Shown in pieces: positions 50,435-59,068 of a stretch of DNA of 64,000 nt. A model generated the notes under the pieces. It saw only the letters and a list, made by a program, of their open reading frames with translations, was not told the origin of the DNA and ran no database searches. The stretch covers positions 1-64,000 of the forward strand of contig OMUU01000034.1 in the NCBI GenBank assembly GCA_900314295.1, read 5' to 3'. The position numbers were made by a program, and so were the translations under genes. The first letter of the stretch is position 1; the number at the start of each line of letters is the position of its first letter. The DNA is from an uncultured Lachnospiraceae bacterium. Its GTDB lineage: Bacteria; Bacillota; Clostridia; Lachnospirales; Lachnospiraceae.

Positions 50435-52066
50435 TCAGCGATAAATTCGAATCAGCCGAAGGAATTTTACAATTCTTCCTCCCATCGGGAAACGGTACAT
50501 CTCTTCCTCCGTCGTCTTGGAAATTACGACATAGGAGACGAGATAAACTACGATTGCTACAAGAATCGCTATGAGAAGTCCGATAAATGGCCTTCTCGTG
50601 AGACGGAACAGCAGGCGATAGATAACCCATGCCACTCCTCCCATGATCACAGAGGATGCCAGCGGTTCCAGATAAGTCTTCCGGATTTCATGCCTTGTCT
50701 GCAGATGCTTCTTCATGGAGAGGACGTTCAGGAAACAGCACACCAGGGAAAAGACAATGTTTGACAGCATCACCGCGTATATATCCAGTCTCGGGCTGAC
50801 GAAGAGCATAATGGCAAGAGATCCCAGGTTTACGATGAGTGAAATTCCCGCATTGACAAGCGCCACATGCTGCTTGCCGATCGCCTGCAGTACGCCTCCC
50901 GTTACAATCGAAAAGGAATCCGTCACCACAAAAACAGAGCCTGCGAAGAGCAGTTTTTCTGCCAGTTCACTTGCAGACGGGAAGAGCACCCCCATAATTG
51001 ATTTCGCAAGAACCGTGAGTCCGACCATGCACGGAATGCAGATGAACATTGTCAGCCGGAGGGTCTGATTCACCTGTCGATTCAGCTCGTCGAACTGACC
51101 CAGCGCATACTTTCCGGAAACCTCCGGCATCATCGCCGATGTGCTTGCGGAAGCCATTGCAAGCGGAATGGAAACAAGGGGAACGTAATAATTGCTGTAT
51201 TCCCCGTAAGCGGCAGATATGGAGTCCGCCGACATTCCGTTGAATCCCTGAATGGCGGAATACAGATAACTGTCCGCATATGCGCTGCAGTTATAGATAA
51301 ACGAGGTGAAGATGATCGGCGTGATCATCAAAAGCAGCATTTTCAGAATTTCCTGGTAGCTCTGTTCCTCCGACCGGCGATCGTGCGCCATTTTTCTCTG
51401 GAAATACCCTCTGTTTAACATATAGACAAAGATCATAAACAGTAGTCCGATCACGACGCCCGCGCCGGTTCCGATCGTTCCACCCATGGCTCCGTATATG
51501 GCAGCCCTGGAACCGCCCTCCGGTGCAAGATTTCGAATCAGAATCCACGCCGCCAGAATACTGACGATCGCATTCATAATCTGCTCCAGAATCTGTGAAA
51601 CAGAGGTCGGTGTCATGGTCCGATGCGCCTGAAAATATCCTCTCAGCACACCCAGAATCGCCGACAGAAAGACCGTCGGCGCCAGCGCACGGAGGGCTGG
51701 AAGGGCATTCTGCTGGTTCTGCGGAAGCAGAATCGCACCGCCGAAAAAGCAGATCAGTGCTGTAATCCCTCCGACAATAACAGCATAGAGCATAGCTCCC
51801 TTGAAAACCTTGTGGGCTCCCCGATACTCCTTCCTGGCAAGCATTTCCGAAATGATCTTCGATGTTGCCATCGGTATGCTGTAAGAGGAAATCAGCAGAA
51901 GTATCGAATACAGATTGCTGGCATAGCCGTAATATCCGAGCCCGACCGAACCCAGAATACTGCCGAGCGGTCTTCGATACAAAAGCCCGATGACACGTGA
52001 AATAATTGACGCGATCATCAGGACAGAGGCATTTTTAACAAGTGAATTTGAATTTTTCCCTGACAT
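50435..52066 (-). CDS. SpoVB/MurJ-like lipid or polysaccharide flippase
   Basis: A 543-residue protein with about 14 hydrophobic segments of the MATE/MOP fold: it starts with NSNSLVKNASVLMIASIISRVIGLLYRRPLGSILGSVGLGYYG, the pattern of SpoVB and YtgP lipid II flippases, with further AYGEYSNYYVPLVSIPLAMASASTSAMMPEVSG in the middle. It may flip lipid-linked precursors for wall or spore cortex. Sporulation use cannot be told. Its gene stands between a hairpin terminator and ung; ATG 52066 has AGGAG. Confidence 0.87.
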   Translation of the reverse strand: MSGKNSNSLVKNASVLMIASIISRVIGLLYRRPLGSILGSVGLGYYGYASNLYSILLLISSYSIPMATSKIISEMLARKEYRGAHKVFKGAMLYAVIVGGITALICFFGGAILLPQNQQNALPALRALAPTVFLSAILGVLRGYFQAHRTMTPTSVSQILEQIMNAIVSILAAWILIRNLAPEGGSRAAIYGAMGGTIGTGAGVVIGLLFMIFVYMLNRGYFQRKMAHDRRSEEQSYQEILKMLLLMITPIIFTSFIYNCSAYADSYLYSAIQGFNGMSADSISAAYGEYSNYYVPLVSIPLAMASASTSAMMPEVSGKYALGQFDELNRQVNQTLRLTMFICIPCMVGLTVLAKSIMGVLFPSASELAEKLLFAGSVFVVTDSFSIVTGGVLQAIGKQHVALVNAGISLIVNLGSLAIMLFVSPRLDIYAVMLSNIVFSLVCCFLNVLSMKKHLQTRHEIRKTYLEPLASSVIMGGVAWVIYRLLFRLTRRPFIGLLIAILVAIVVYLVSYVVISKTTEEEMYRFPMGGRIVKFLRLIRIYR

Positions 52067-52123
52067 GATATCCGTACTCCTGGTTGTATTTCCGGATTCC
52101 GGTCTCAGCCGATCCGTTTCCCA

Positions 52124-52807
52124 TCAGGTCCCGGCAACATTCTCAATCTGCCAGTCGATGGGCTCTATTCCATTCTCTTCAAGGTACCGGTTGGTCTTCG
52201 AAAAAGGCCTGCTTCCAAAAAATCCCCGGTACGCCGACAAAGGGCTCGGGTGCGGAGACTTCAACACAAGATGCTTCGGATTATAAATCATCTCCGCCTT
52301 TCGCTGCGCCGGCCTGCCCCACAGGATAAACACCATCGGCCTGTCCTGATCAGCGAGAACACGGATCGCCGCATCCGTAAACTCCTCCCACCCGATGTTC
52401 CGGTGCGAATTTGCCTGGTGAGCCCGAACAGTCAGAACCGTGTTGAGCATCATCACGCCCTGTTTCGCCCACTTAACCAGATACCCGTTGTCCGGGATAT
52501 AGCAGCCGAGATCGTCGTGAAGCTCCTGGTAGATGTTCACCAGCGACGGCGGAATCTCGATCCCCGGCTTCACGGAAAACGAAAGCCCGTGTGCCTGCCC
52601 CGGCTCATGATACGGGTCCTGTCCCAGAATCACGACCTTCACCTGATCCAGTGGCGTAAAATGGAATGCATTGAAAATATCCTCTGCAGGAGGATAAATC
52701 GTTCTCGTCCGGTACTCCTGATTTACCGTCCGAAACAATTTTCTATAATATGGCTTGGAAAATTCCGGCTTCATGGCAATTTCCCAGCTTCCGCTAAGCC
52801 CTGGCAT
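52124..52807 (-). CDS. ung: Uracil-DNA glycosylase
   Basis: Removes uracil from DNA in base-excision repair. 227 residues. GQDPYH at 62-67 with catalytic Asp64, GLSFSVKPGIEIPPSLVNIY, and the second catalytic motif HPSPLSAYRGFFG with its histidine. AAGGAAGGAT precedes the ATG. It follows the inverted repeat in the hisF-ung gap. Confidence 0.96.
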   Translation of the reverse strand: MPGLSGSWEIAMKPEFSKPYYRKLFRTVNQEYRTRTIYPPAEDIFNAFHFTPLDQVKVVILGQDPYHEPGQAHGLSFSVKPGIEIPPSLVNIYQELHDDLGCYIPDNGYLVKWAKQGVMMLNTVLTVRAHQANSHRNIGWEEFTDAAIRVLADQDRPMVFILWGRPAQRKAEMIYNPKHLVLKSPHPSPLSAYRGFFGSRPFSKTNRYLEENGIEPIDWQIENVAGT

Positions 52808-52828
52808 TTATATCCTTCCTTTCGATAC

Positions 52829-52910
52829 GTGTATAGAATACTCAGAAATATGTACGGATCCGTCTGTCCCGGCATATGCTAAGCCCGGTAGAACCGCCTG
52901 TTCTATACAC
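52829..52910. repeat. 82-base inverted-repeat region between hisF and ung
   Basis: Arms GTGTATAGAA (52829-52838) and TTCTATACAC (52901-52910), 10 bases, perfect, enclose about 62 bases. On the minus strand the first arm can instead form the hairpin TAGAAC-AGGCG-GTTCTA, and an ACGGATCCGT palindrome lies inside. Not preceded or followed by a T tract, so not a terminator. Confidence 0.5.
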
Positions 52911-52929
52911 AAAGCACTGACACTCGCCA

Positions 52930-53694
52930 TCAGGCAAGTCTCACGGGTACTCCGCGCTCCTGCAAATACTTTTTGACCTGACGAATTTCAAGCTCCCGAT
53001 AGTGAAACAGGGATGCGGCGAGCGCAGCATCTGCGCCGCCCACCGTCAGCGCCTCGTAGAAATCATCCAGAGTCCCTGCGCCGCCAGAAGCAATGACGGG
53101 AATCCCGACTTCCCGGGAAATTGCTCCGGTAAGGTCCAGGTCATAGCCGGCCTTCGTGCCGTCACAGTCCATGCTTGTGAGCAGGATTTCTCCGGCGCCC
53201 CGCCGTTCTGCTTCCGCGGCCCATTCCACGGCATCCAGTCCCACATCAACCCTTCCACCGTGCTTGTAAACCGTCCATCCATCTCCGTCAGACCTTTTTC
53301 TCGCGTCTATCGCTACGACGACGCACTGGCTTCCGAACTTCATGGCCGCCTCGCTGATCAGATCAGGGTTTTCAATTGCAGAAGAATTGATGGAGATTTT
53401 GTCCGCGCCCTCCCGAAGAAGCGCCTTGAAATCCTCCACCGTTCGAATGCCTCCGCCAACCGTAAATGGAATAAAAACATTTTCCGCGACCTTTCGCACC
53501 ATATCCACCACGGTATTTCTGTGATCACTGGAAGCGGTAATATCCAGAAATACAACCTCGTCCGCTCCCTCTCTGTCATATGCCTTCGCTACCTCCACCG
53601 GGTCACCGGCATCCCTGAGATTTACAAAGTTCACGCCTTTGACAACCCGCCCGTTCTTGATATCCAGGCAGGGAATGATTCGTTTGGTAAACAT
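52930..53694 (-). CDS. hisF: Imidazole glycerol phosphate synthase, cyclase subunit
   Basis: With HisH it turns PRFAR into IGP and AICAR in histidine synthesis, using ammonia made by HisH. 254 residues, usual length. [12 protein letters not shown] with catalytic Asp11, VAIDARKR with the second catalytic Asp, [11 protein letters not shown], and [12 protein letters not shown] are the TIM-barrel motifs. ATG 53694 has AGGAGG; the upstream extension overlapping hisH to 53979 is rejected. Other his genes are absent here. Confidence 0.96.
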   Translation of the reverse strand: MFTKRIIPCLDIKNGRVVKGVNFVNLRDAGDPVEVAKAYDREGADEVVFLDITASSDHRNTVVDMVRKVAENVFIPFTVGGGIRTVEDFKALLREGADKISINSSAIENPDLISEAAMKFGSQCVVVAIDARKRSDGDGWTVYKHGGRVDVGLDAVEWAAEAERRGAGEILLTSMDCDGTKAGYDLDLTGAISREVGIPVIASGGAGTLDDFYEALTVGGADAALAASLFHYRELEIRQVKKYLQERGVPVRLA

Positions 53695-53720
53695 AGGACG
53701 ATTCCTCCTGTGAAAATCGA

Positions 53721-54338
53721 TTAGGAAAGCTCTGCAAAATTCCTGAGAATCGCAAGGCCGGTATCCGAGCTTTTCTCCGGATGGAACTGCGTGGCAAACA
53801 CATTTCCCTTCTCTACAGATGCGTGTATCGTCACGCCGTACTCTGTGGTTGCCGTAACAATGCCTTCGTCCGCAGCCTTCAGGTAATAGGAGTGTACAAA
53901 ATAAACATAGGACTGTTCCGGGATTCCGCGAAACAGTCTGCCGGATCCGTTCTGCCGGATCAGATGAATCGAATTCCATCCCATGTGGGGGATTTTCAGA
54001 TTCTCCCTCTCCGGAATTCGAAGAATCCTTCCCTTCAGAATTCCGAGTCCCTTCACCCCCGGCGACTCCTCGCTCTCTTCAAAGAGAAGCTGAAGACCGA
54101 CACAGATTCCTAGAAACGGCTTGCCGCCGGAAGCAATTTCGCGAATGACCGGAACAAGACCGAACCTCTCCAGATTCTGCATACAGTCTCCAAAGTTCCC
54201 GACTCCCGGAAGTACCACCTTGTCCGCCTTCTGAAGCACTTCGGCATCTCTGGTCACCGTTACGTCCTCGCCGAGCGAGACGAACGCCTTCTCCACACTC
54301 CTGATATTTCCTGCATCATAATCAATTATCGCTATCAT
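53721..54338 (-). CDS. hisH: Imidazole glycerol phosphate synthase, glutaminase subunit
   Basis: Class I glutamine amidotransferase of 205 residues. Nucleophile Cys79 in [10 protein letters not shown], His186 and Glu188 in [20 protein letters not shown] for the oxyanion site. It precedes hisF by 26 bases, and the two subunits form the HisFH complex. A GGAG is 10 bases before the ATG. Confidence 0.96.
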   Translation of the reverse strand: MIAIIDYDAGNIRSVEKAFVSLGEDVTVTRDAEVLQKADKVVLPGVGNFGDCMQNLERFGLVPVIREIASGGKPFLGICVGLQLLFEESEESPGVKGLGILKGRILRIPERENLKIPHMGWNSIHLIRQNGSGRLFRGIPEQSYVYFVHSYYLKAADEGIVTATTEYGVTIHASVEKGNVFATQFHPEKSSDTGLAILRNFAELS

Positions 54339-54428
54339 TCCTTGAATTCTCCATTCTCAGATGCTATGATGTTCTAATCTGTCTGCCGCAAGCAGGCCCT
54401 CACTGCCCCCGTGGCAACGCAGTCTCTT

Positions 54429-54521
54429 TTTACGCGAACCGTGAGCCGCAGCAAAATGCGAATCGTGTGCGGCGAGCGTCGCGATAGCGAGATAACACTC
54501 GCGCAGCGTGTTTTATCTCGT
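54429..54521 (-). repeat. Family A intergenic repeat, copy 5
   Basis: Reversed relative to 41557-41653; on the minus strand GATAAAACACGCTGCGCGAG, TCGCTATCGCGACGCTCGCC, then a right half with small losses, ending GGTTCGCGTAAA. It sits between the divergent hisH and EamA genes. Confidence 0.82.
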
Positions 54522-54553
54522 CCAGAACAATGTACATCGTAACTTATTTTTTT

Positions 54554-54584
54554 CATGAATACAAGTTTTTTACATGAATACAAG
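54554..54584 (+). repeat. Short direct repeat before the EamA gene
   Basis: CATGAATACAAG occurs at 54554-54565 and 54573-54584, 19 bases apart, with T runs between. The second copy holds the ribosome site AGAGG. A small duplication of the leader is the simplest reading. Confidence 0.6.
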
Positions 54585-54594
54585 AGGTTTTCCT

Positions 54595-55575
54595 ATGTCA
54601 CCAAACACTACGTCAACCAATACGCAAACCCCACGGAGCCGCTCTCAGGACTCTCTGAAAATCCGCCATTCCCTGCTGCTTCTTCTGGCAGCACTCATCT
54701 GGGGAACTACCTTTGTGGCGCAGAGCATCGCCGTGCGGAGCATCTCGCCCTTTACCTACAATGTCTGCAGATTCTATGTGGGCGCCCTGGTACTCCTTCC
54801 GGTTGCGATTCTCGTTGGAAGAAAAGACCCTCTGGCTCCGAATTACGCCGATCTCCCGATTCCGGACATGCGTCCGAAGGATGCCCGGATTAGGGATGTA
54901 CGGACCAGTGGTATTCTATGCGGCATTCTTCTTTTCCTCGCCGGAGGTCTGCAGCAGGCGGGAATCGAATATACCACTGCCGGCAAGAGCGGGTTCATCA
55001 CTGCCCTTTATATCATCCTGGTACCGATCTTCGGTCTCTTTCTGCACAAGAAATGTCCGCCGCTGGTCTGGGTATCCGTAGCTCTTGCTGTTATCGGGTT
55101 CTATCTGCTCAGTGTAAAGGAAGGATTTACGGTTAATCGAGGGGATATCCTGACGCTCGCCTCTTCCTGCATGTTCGCCATGCACATCCTGACGGTGGAT
55201 CACTTTATCCCGCGGGTAAACGGCATCCAGCTCTCCTGTATTCAATTTATCGTGGCCGGCACCCTGTCGCTGTTTCCGGCCTTCCTTCTGGAAACGCCCT
55301 CCGTTTCCTCCATTATCTCCTGCATCTGGCCCATTCTCTATGCGGGAATTCTTTCCTCCGGTGTCGCCTACACCCTCCAGATTGTAGGACAGCGCGGCCT
55401 GAATCCGACGCTTGCCTCCCTTCTGATGAGCCTGGAATCAGTCATTTCCGCCATATCCGGCTGGATCGTCCTCGGCGACTCCATGTCGTCAAAGGAGCTT
55501 TTCGGATGCGCACTCGTATTCACCGGAGTCATTCTAGCACAGCTGCCTTCCATCCGAATTCGGAAACGGAAGTAA
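54595..55575 (+). CDS. EamA/DMT-family transporter
   Basis: A 326-residue membrane protein with ten predicted helices in two EamA halves: the first begins LLLLLAALIWGTTFVAQSIAVR, the second around GILSSGVAYTLQIVGQRGLNPTLASLLMSLESVISAISGWIVLGD, the typical EamA signature. Such proteins export amino acids, nucleobases or other metabolites. Plus strand, alone. ATG 54595 has AGAGG eight bases away; ATG 54574 would add seven residues without a ribosome site. Confidence 0.9.
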   Translation: MSPNTTSTNTQTPRSRSQDSLKIRHSLLLLLAALIWGTTFVAQSIAVRSISPFTYNVCRFYVGALVLLPVAILVGRKDPLAPNYADLPIPDMRPKDARIRDVRTSGILCGILLFLAGGLQQAGIEYTTAGKSGFITALYIILVPIFGLFLHKKCPPLVWVSVALAVIGFYLLSVKEGFTVNRGDILTLASSCMFAMHILTVDHFIPRVNGIQLSCIQFIVAGTLSLFPAFLLETPSVSSIISCIWPILYAGILSSGVAYTLQIVGQRGLNPTLASLLMSLESVISAISGWIVLGDSMSSKELFGCALVFTGVILAQLPSIRIRKRK

Positions 55576-55582
55576 AAAAACA

Positions 55583-55635
55583 ATACCGGGTACCGATCTC
55601 CCTTTTCAGGGATCGATACCCGGTACTTCTTTGTA
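55583..55635. terminator. Terminator between EamA and yerC genes
   Basis: TACCGGGTA (55584-55592) and TACCCGGTA (55617-55625) arms with inner CGATC / GATCG pairs, followed by CTTCTTTG and preceded by AAAAAAA. It can work on both strands. Confidence 0.7.
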
Positions 55636-55656
55636 CACACACGTCCATGCAATCCG

Positions 55657-55971
55657 CTAATTCTCTTCCGCGTCCTCCGGCTTCTCCAGACCCATTCTCT
55701 TCAGAACCATCTCATACCCGTCGCTCCCATAGATCAGTGCGCGGTTTACACGGCTGATCGTCGCTGTCGAAGCGCCGGTCTTTTTGGATATATCAAGATA
55801 GGTCTTCTTCTCTCGCAGCATTTTCGCAACTTCAAAGCGCTGTGAGAGAGAAAGGATCTCATTGATTGTGCACGCATCCTCAAAGAAGGTGTAACATTCG
55901 TCTAGTGTACGCAGCGTCAGAATCGCCTGGAACAGCTGATCCACCTCTTCCGTATGAATATCTTTGCTCAT
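55657..55971 (-). CDS. YerC/YecD family TrpR-related DNA-binding protein
   Basis: A 104-residue helical protein of the TrpR fold. ACTINEILSLSQRFEVAKML and KKTYLDISKKTGASTATISRVNRAL form the TrpR-type helix-turn-helix, as in B. subtilis YerC. No effector domain. The ATG 55971 has GGAG eight bases away. It is preceded by a promoter and a dyad in the leader that may be its own binding site. Regulated genes unknown. Confidence 0.88.
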   Translation of the reverse strand: MSKDIHTEEVDQLFQAILTLRTLDECYTFFEDACTINEILSLSQRFEVAKMLREKKTYLDISKKTGASTATISRVNRALIYGSDGYEMVLKRMGLEKPEDAEEN

Positions 55972-56020
55972 TTCCTCTGCTCCCAAAATTATTATGAAAC
56001 TACAACTCCGATGTCGTCTC

Positions 56021-56046
56021 TGTCACTTCACAATTTTACAGTGACA
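56021..56046. promoter_or_regulatory. Dyad in the yerC leader, possible operator
   Basis: TGTCACT (56021-56027) and AGTGACA (56040-56046), 12-base centre, about +11 to +36 of the predicted transcript. A further AGTGACC half-site follows at 56049-56055. Confidence 0.5.
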
Positions 56047-56063
56047 AAGTGACCGCTTAGACC

Positions 56064-56092
56064 ATGTTACCACTTTAATGTATCACAGTCAA
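56064..56092 (-). promoter_or_regulatory. Promoter of the yerC gene
   Basis: Minus strand TTGACT (56087-56092), 17-base spacer, TAACAT (56064-56069). Confidence 0.55.
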
Positions 56093-56133
56093 GAACCCCT
56101 CGCGTCCCGAAGCTTGTAAATCCGGAAGCAGGT

Positions 56134-56174
56134 AGCTTATACAGTTTGTGGCACAAAGTATTGTATGAGTGTTT
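56134..56174 (-). repeat. Repeat D, second copy
   Basis: The inverse complement of 6268-6307, with one or two changes over 40 bases. It lies about 25 bases past the ribF stop codon; at 6268 the copy lies between pfkA and the pfkA terminator. Confidence 0.75.
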
Positions 56175-56199
56175 ACAGAACCGTTACCTGAGCATTCAC

Positions 56200-57126
56200 T
56201 CACTCCTCTTTCGAAAAATAAAGATCTGCCGCCTGAATGTCGCGATCCATCTGCTCCTTCAGCTCGTCGATGTCCGCAAATTTTTCCTCCGGCCTGCGGA
56301 AGGACAAAAGCTCAACTCTCGCCGTCTGGCCGTACAGATCCAGACTGCAGTCAAACAGATAGGTTTCCAGGCCGACTGCCGTTCCCCCGACAGTCGGCTT
56401 CATTCCGATATTTGAAATCCCCGGATACCATCGACCCGCCACATGAGTTCTGGAATAATACACCCCCCACGGAGGCGTCATCTTGACCGGTTCCGGAATC
56501 TGATTGATTGTGGGAAATCCGAGGGTATGTCCCAGATGTCTGCCATGAACGATCTCACCCGTAATGAAATATGGCTGCCCCATCAACTCGGCAATTTTCT
56601 CCATGTGCCCCAGCGCGAGTTCCTCCCGGATGTAACTGCTGCTGATCTCCTTGCCCTGGTATCTTTCCTTTGAAAGAACCTCGACCAGAAACCCGTACTT
56701 CTCTCCCATCTGCTTCATCACTTCAGAATTTCCCGCCCGGTCTTTCCCGAAATGAAAGTCTGTCCCCATGACAACCGCAGACACATGAAGTCTTTCCAGC
56801 AGAATTTCGCGGACAAAATCCTCCGGCTCCATGGCGCGGATTTTTTCGGTAAATCTGCATTCAAACAGAAGGTCCACATCCAGTTCTCTGAGGACCTCTT
56901 TTCGCTCCTCATTGGTCATCAGCATCTTCGGGCGGCGTGCCCCCATACATACCTGAGGCGAAACCTGAAAGGTAAAAACAGCTGTCCTCCAGCCGTGTTC
57001 TCGCGCAATTTCCTTCACCCGGGCGATCAGCTTCCTGTGACCCTTATGCACTCCGTCAAATTTTCCCAATGTTACGACACAAGGATCCGTACCGTTATAT
57101 TCATCAAGCTCCTGTATGTATTCCAA
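56200..57126 (-). CDS. ribF: Bifunctional riboflavin kinase/FAD synthetase
   Basis: Makes FMN, then FAD, from riboflavin. 308 residues. The N-terminal nucleotidyltransferase has LGKFDGVHKGHRKLI (HxGH-like), MGTDFHFGKDRAGN and SSSYIREELALG; the C-terminal kinase has GRHLGHTLGFPTIN and PPWGVYYSR. It starts with TTG at 57126 after GAGGAG. It is the last gene of the nusA-infB operon, after truB with 12 bases between. Confidence 0.95.
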   Translation of the reverse strand: MEYIQELDEYNGTDPCVVTLGKFDGVHKGHRKLIARVKEIAREHGWRTAVFTFQVSPQVCMGARRPKMLMTNEERKEVLRELDVDLLFECRFTEKIRAMEPEDFVREILLERLHVSAVVMGTDFHFGKDRAGNSEVMKQMGEKYGFLVEVLSKERYQGKEISSSYIREELALGHMEKIAELMGQPYFITGEIVHGRHLGHTLGFPTINQIPEPVKMTPPWGVYYSRTHVAGRWYPGISNIGMKPTVGGTAVGLETYLFDCSLDLYGQTARVELLSFRRPEEKFADIDELKEQMDRDIQAADLYFSKEE

Positions 57127-57138
57127 CGCTGAATCTCC

Positions 57139-58074
57139 TCATATAGTCTCTCTGCCTTCGTCGTCCGGATCAAAAAACATTCTGACCGGCTTCAATACCC
57201 CGCCCGGCGCATCCGATTCATAGATTCCGACAAAGACACCTGACGAGTCAAAAAGCTTCACCTGCCACTTTTTTGTTTCGAAATGTTCGATGCTCTTTCC
57301 GACCGGATACCCACCACTTGGGATCCGGTTTCCGTTATGCGCGAGGCGGTCCGCCTCCGAAAAAATACGAACTTCGGGCAAATCGAACAAACGATGGACC
57401 GGAATCAGGATATCACACAGCCTTCCTTCTCCCACCATACGTTCGATCTCAGACAAGCGGAGAGAATCCTCGATGCCGAATGCTCCCACGCGGGTACGCC
57501 TGAGGGCTTCCATACATCCTCCACACCCGAGCTTTTCACCAATATCATGGCAGAGCGTCCGAATATACGTGCCCTTTGAACAGGTGACACGAATCACCAC
57601 TCTCGGAATCCGGCAGGACAGCAGCCGGATTTCATAGAAGTGAACCGGGCGCGCCTTCCTCTCCACCGTTTTTCCCTCTCGCGCAAGCTCATACAGCTTT
57701 TTACCGTTTACCTTCAACGCAGAATACATCGGAGGGACCTGCATCTGTATGCCCTCGAAGGATTTCAGGCACTCTTCCAGATCCGCCTCCCCGCATGTCA
57801 CCTCGCGCTCGGACAGAACCGTCCCGCTGATATCCTGCGTGTCTGTATCCTTTCCGAGCAGAAGCACTGCCTCATATGTCTTCGTCTCCTCGGTCAAAAA
57901 TTCGACCAGACCGGTCGCCTTTCCCACACACACCGGGAGAACACCCTCTGCGTCCGGATCCAGCGTGCCTGTGTGTCCGATTTTTCTCTGATGCAGGATT
58001 CCTCTGAGCTTCGCAACGACATCAAAGGAGGTATAGGCTTTCTCCTTGTATACGTTAATGACTCCGTTTTTCAT
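57139..58074 (-). CDS. truB: tRNA pseudouridine-55 synthase
   Basis: Makes pseudouridine-55 in the T loop of tRNA. 311 residues. Catalytic motif GHTGTLDPDAEG at 33-44 with Asp39, the KxYELAREG- and CSKGTYIRTLCHDIG-type motifs, and a PUA-like C-terminus. AGGGAG precedes the ATG. Position after nrnA is usual in Firmicutes. Confidence 0.95.
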   Translation of the reverse strand: MKNGVINVYKEKAYTSFDVVAKLRGILHQRKIGHTGTLDPDAEGVLPVCVGKATGLVEFLTEETKTYEAVLLLGKDTDTQDISGTVLSEREVTCGEADLEECLKSFEGIQMQVPPMYSALKVNGKKLYELAREGKTVERKARPVHFYEIRLLSCRIPRVVIRVTCSKGTYIRTLCHDIGEKLGCGGCMEALRRTRVGAFGIEDSLRLSEIERMVGEGRLCDILIPVHRLFDLPEVRIFSEADRLAHNGNRIPSGGYPVGKSIEHFETKKWQVKLFDSSGVFVGIYESDAPGGVLKPVRMFFDPDDEGRETI

Positions 58075-58117
58075 CTTTCTCCCTGTTATGGCTTTCCCGG
58101 TGTCCCAGCCTAATCAA

Positions 58118-59068
58118 TCAGACGAGTTCTTTTTCCAGATATAAGGTAAGATTGTTGACGACGTCGTAACAGGATCCCTGCATCGTAACGCCGGCCGCGC
58201 GCGCGTGTCCGCCGCCTCCGTACATCTGTGCAACGACGCTCACATCCACCTTGTCAACGGAGCGCAGGGAAACCTTCCATGTTCCGGTTTCCAGCTCGTA
58301 CATAAAGATGGAGACCTCTACTCCCGCCGTATTTCTCATCTGGCTTACGATACCGTCCATATCCGCCGGCGTCGCATTGTAGAACTCCATATCTCTCCGT
58401 CGAATACAGGAGACGATCAGTTTGCCGTCAAACATCAGAAAGCTTTCCAGCAGTGCCCTGCCGAGAAGCTGATTCTGAATAAAGGTCTTCTGATAATAGG
58501 TGCTGTCCACAATTCTGCTGAACGGAATGCCTTTCTCCATCAGAGACGCCGCGATCTGCATCGTCCGGGGCGAAGTACAGGAATACTGGAACACTCCCGT
58601 GTCGTGAACAATCCCCATGTACAGCGCTTCCGCACACTTTTCTCCTATTTTGTCGGGTTCCAGAAAATTCCAGACGACCTCACAGGTGGAGCTGAGATCC
58701 GGATAATTAAACAGCCAGGTATAATGATCCCGGTTTGTTTTGTGGTGATCCAGACAAAGAATACGATCCGCGGTCTCAAGCAGCGATCCGGCCACGCCAA
58801 TCCTGTCATGACTGCTGATATCCAGAAGAATCAGCAGATCATAATGCGTTGCGGAGCACACCTGTTTTGCCTTGTCCAGATCCTCGATCATATAGAAGGA
58901 ATCCCGGGGTTTCTCCAGGTATACCTCTGCGTTGATCTCCGGAAAATTGTCCCGAAGATACCGATACATACCCATGCACGATCCGACACAGTCGCCATCA
59001 GGGTTGACGTGCCCCGCGATTGCGACCGTTTTTACATCCCTTAAAAATTCATCAATTTTCCTCTGCAT
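58118..59068 (-). CDS. nrnA: NrnA-type nanoRNase / pAp phosphatase, DHH family
   Basis: Degrades short RNA oligomers and converts 3'-phosphoadenosine 5'-phosphate to AMP. 316 residues. DHH motifs HVNPDGDCVGS, LILLDISSHDR, LDHHKTN; DHHA1 end GGGGHARAAGVTM. ATG 59068 has AGAGGAAA; it overlaps rbfA by 17 bases. Confidence 0.93.
   Translation of the reverse strand: MQRKIDEFLRDVKTVAIAGHVNPDGDCVGSCMGMYRYLRDNFPEINAEVYLEKPRDSFYMIEDLDKAKQVCSATHYDLLILLDISSHDRIGVAGSLLETADRILCLDHHKTNRDHYTWLFNYPDLSSTCEVVWNFLEPDKIGEKCAEALYMGIVHDTGVFQYSCTSPRTMQIAASLMEKGIPFSRIVDSTYYQKTFIQNQLLGRALLESFLMFDGKLIVSCIRRRDMEFYNATPADMDGIVSQMRNTAGVEVSIFMYELETGTWKVSLRSVDKVDVSVVAQMYGGGGHARAAGVTMQGSCYDVVNNLTLYLEKELV

Noticed and set aside
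52808..52929. Possible small SRP RNA in the hisF-ung gap
   Set aside because: The conserved GGAAGGAAGCAGC-type apical loop is missing; it was kept only as an inverted repeat.
52930..53979. Longer hisF reading frame (349 codons)
   Set aside because: The extension is the hisH gene read in another frame; HisF normally begins [15 protein letters not shown], with AGGAGG before ATG 53694.
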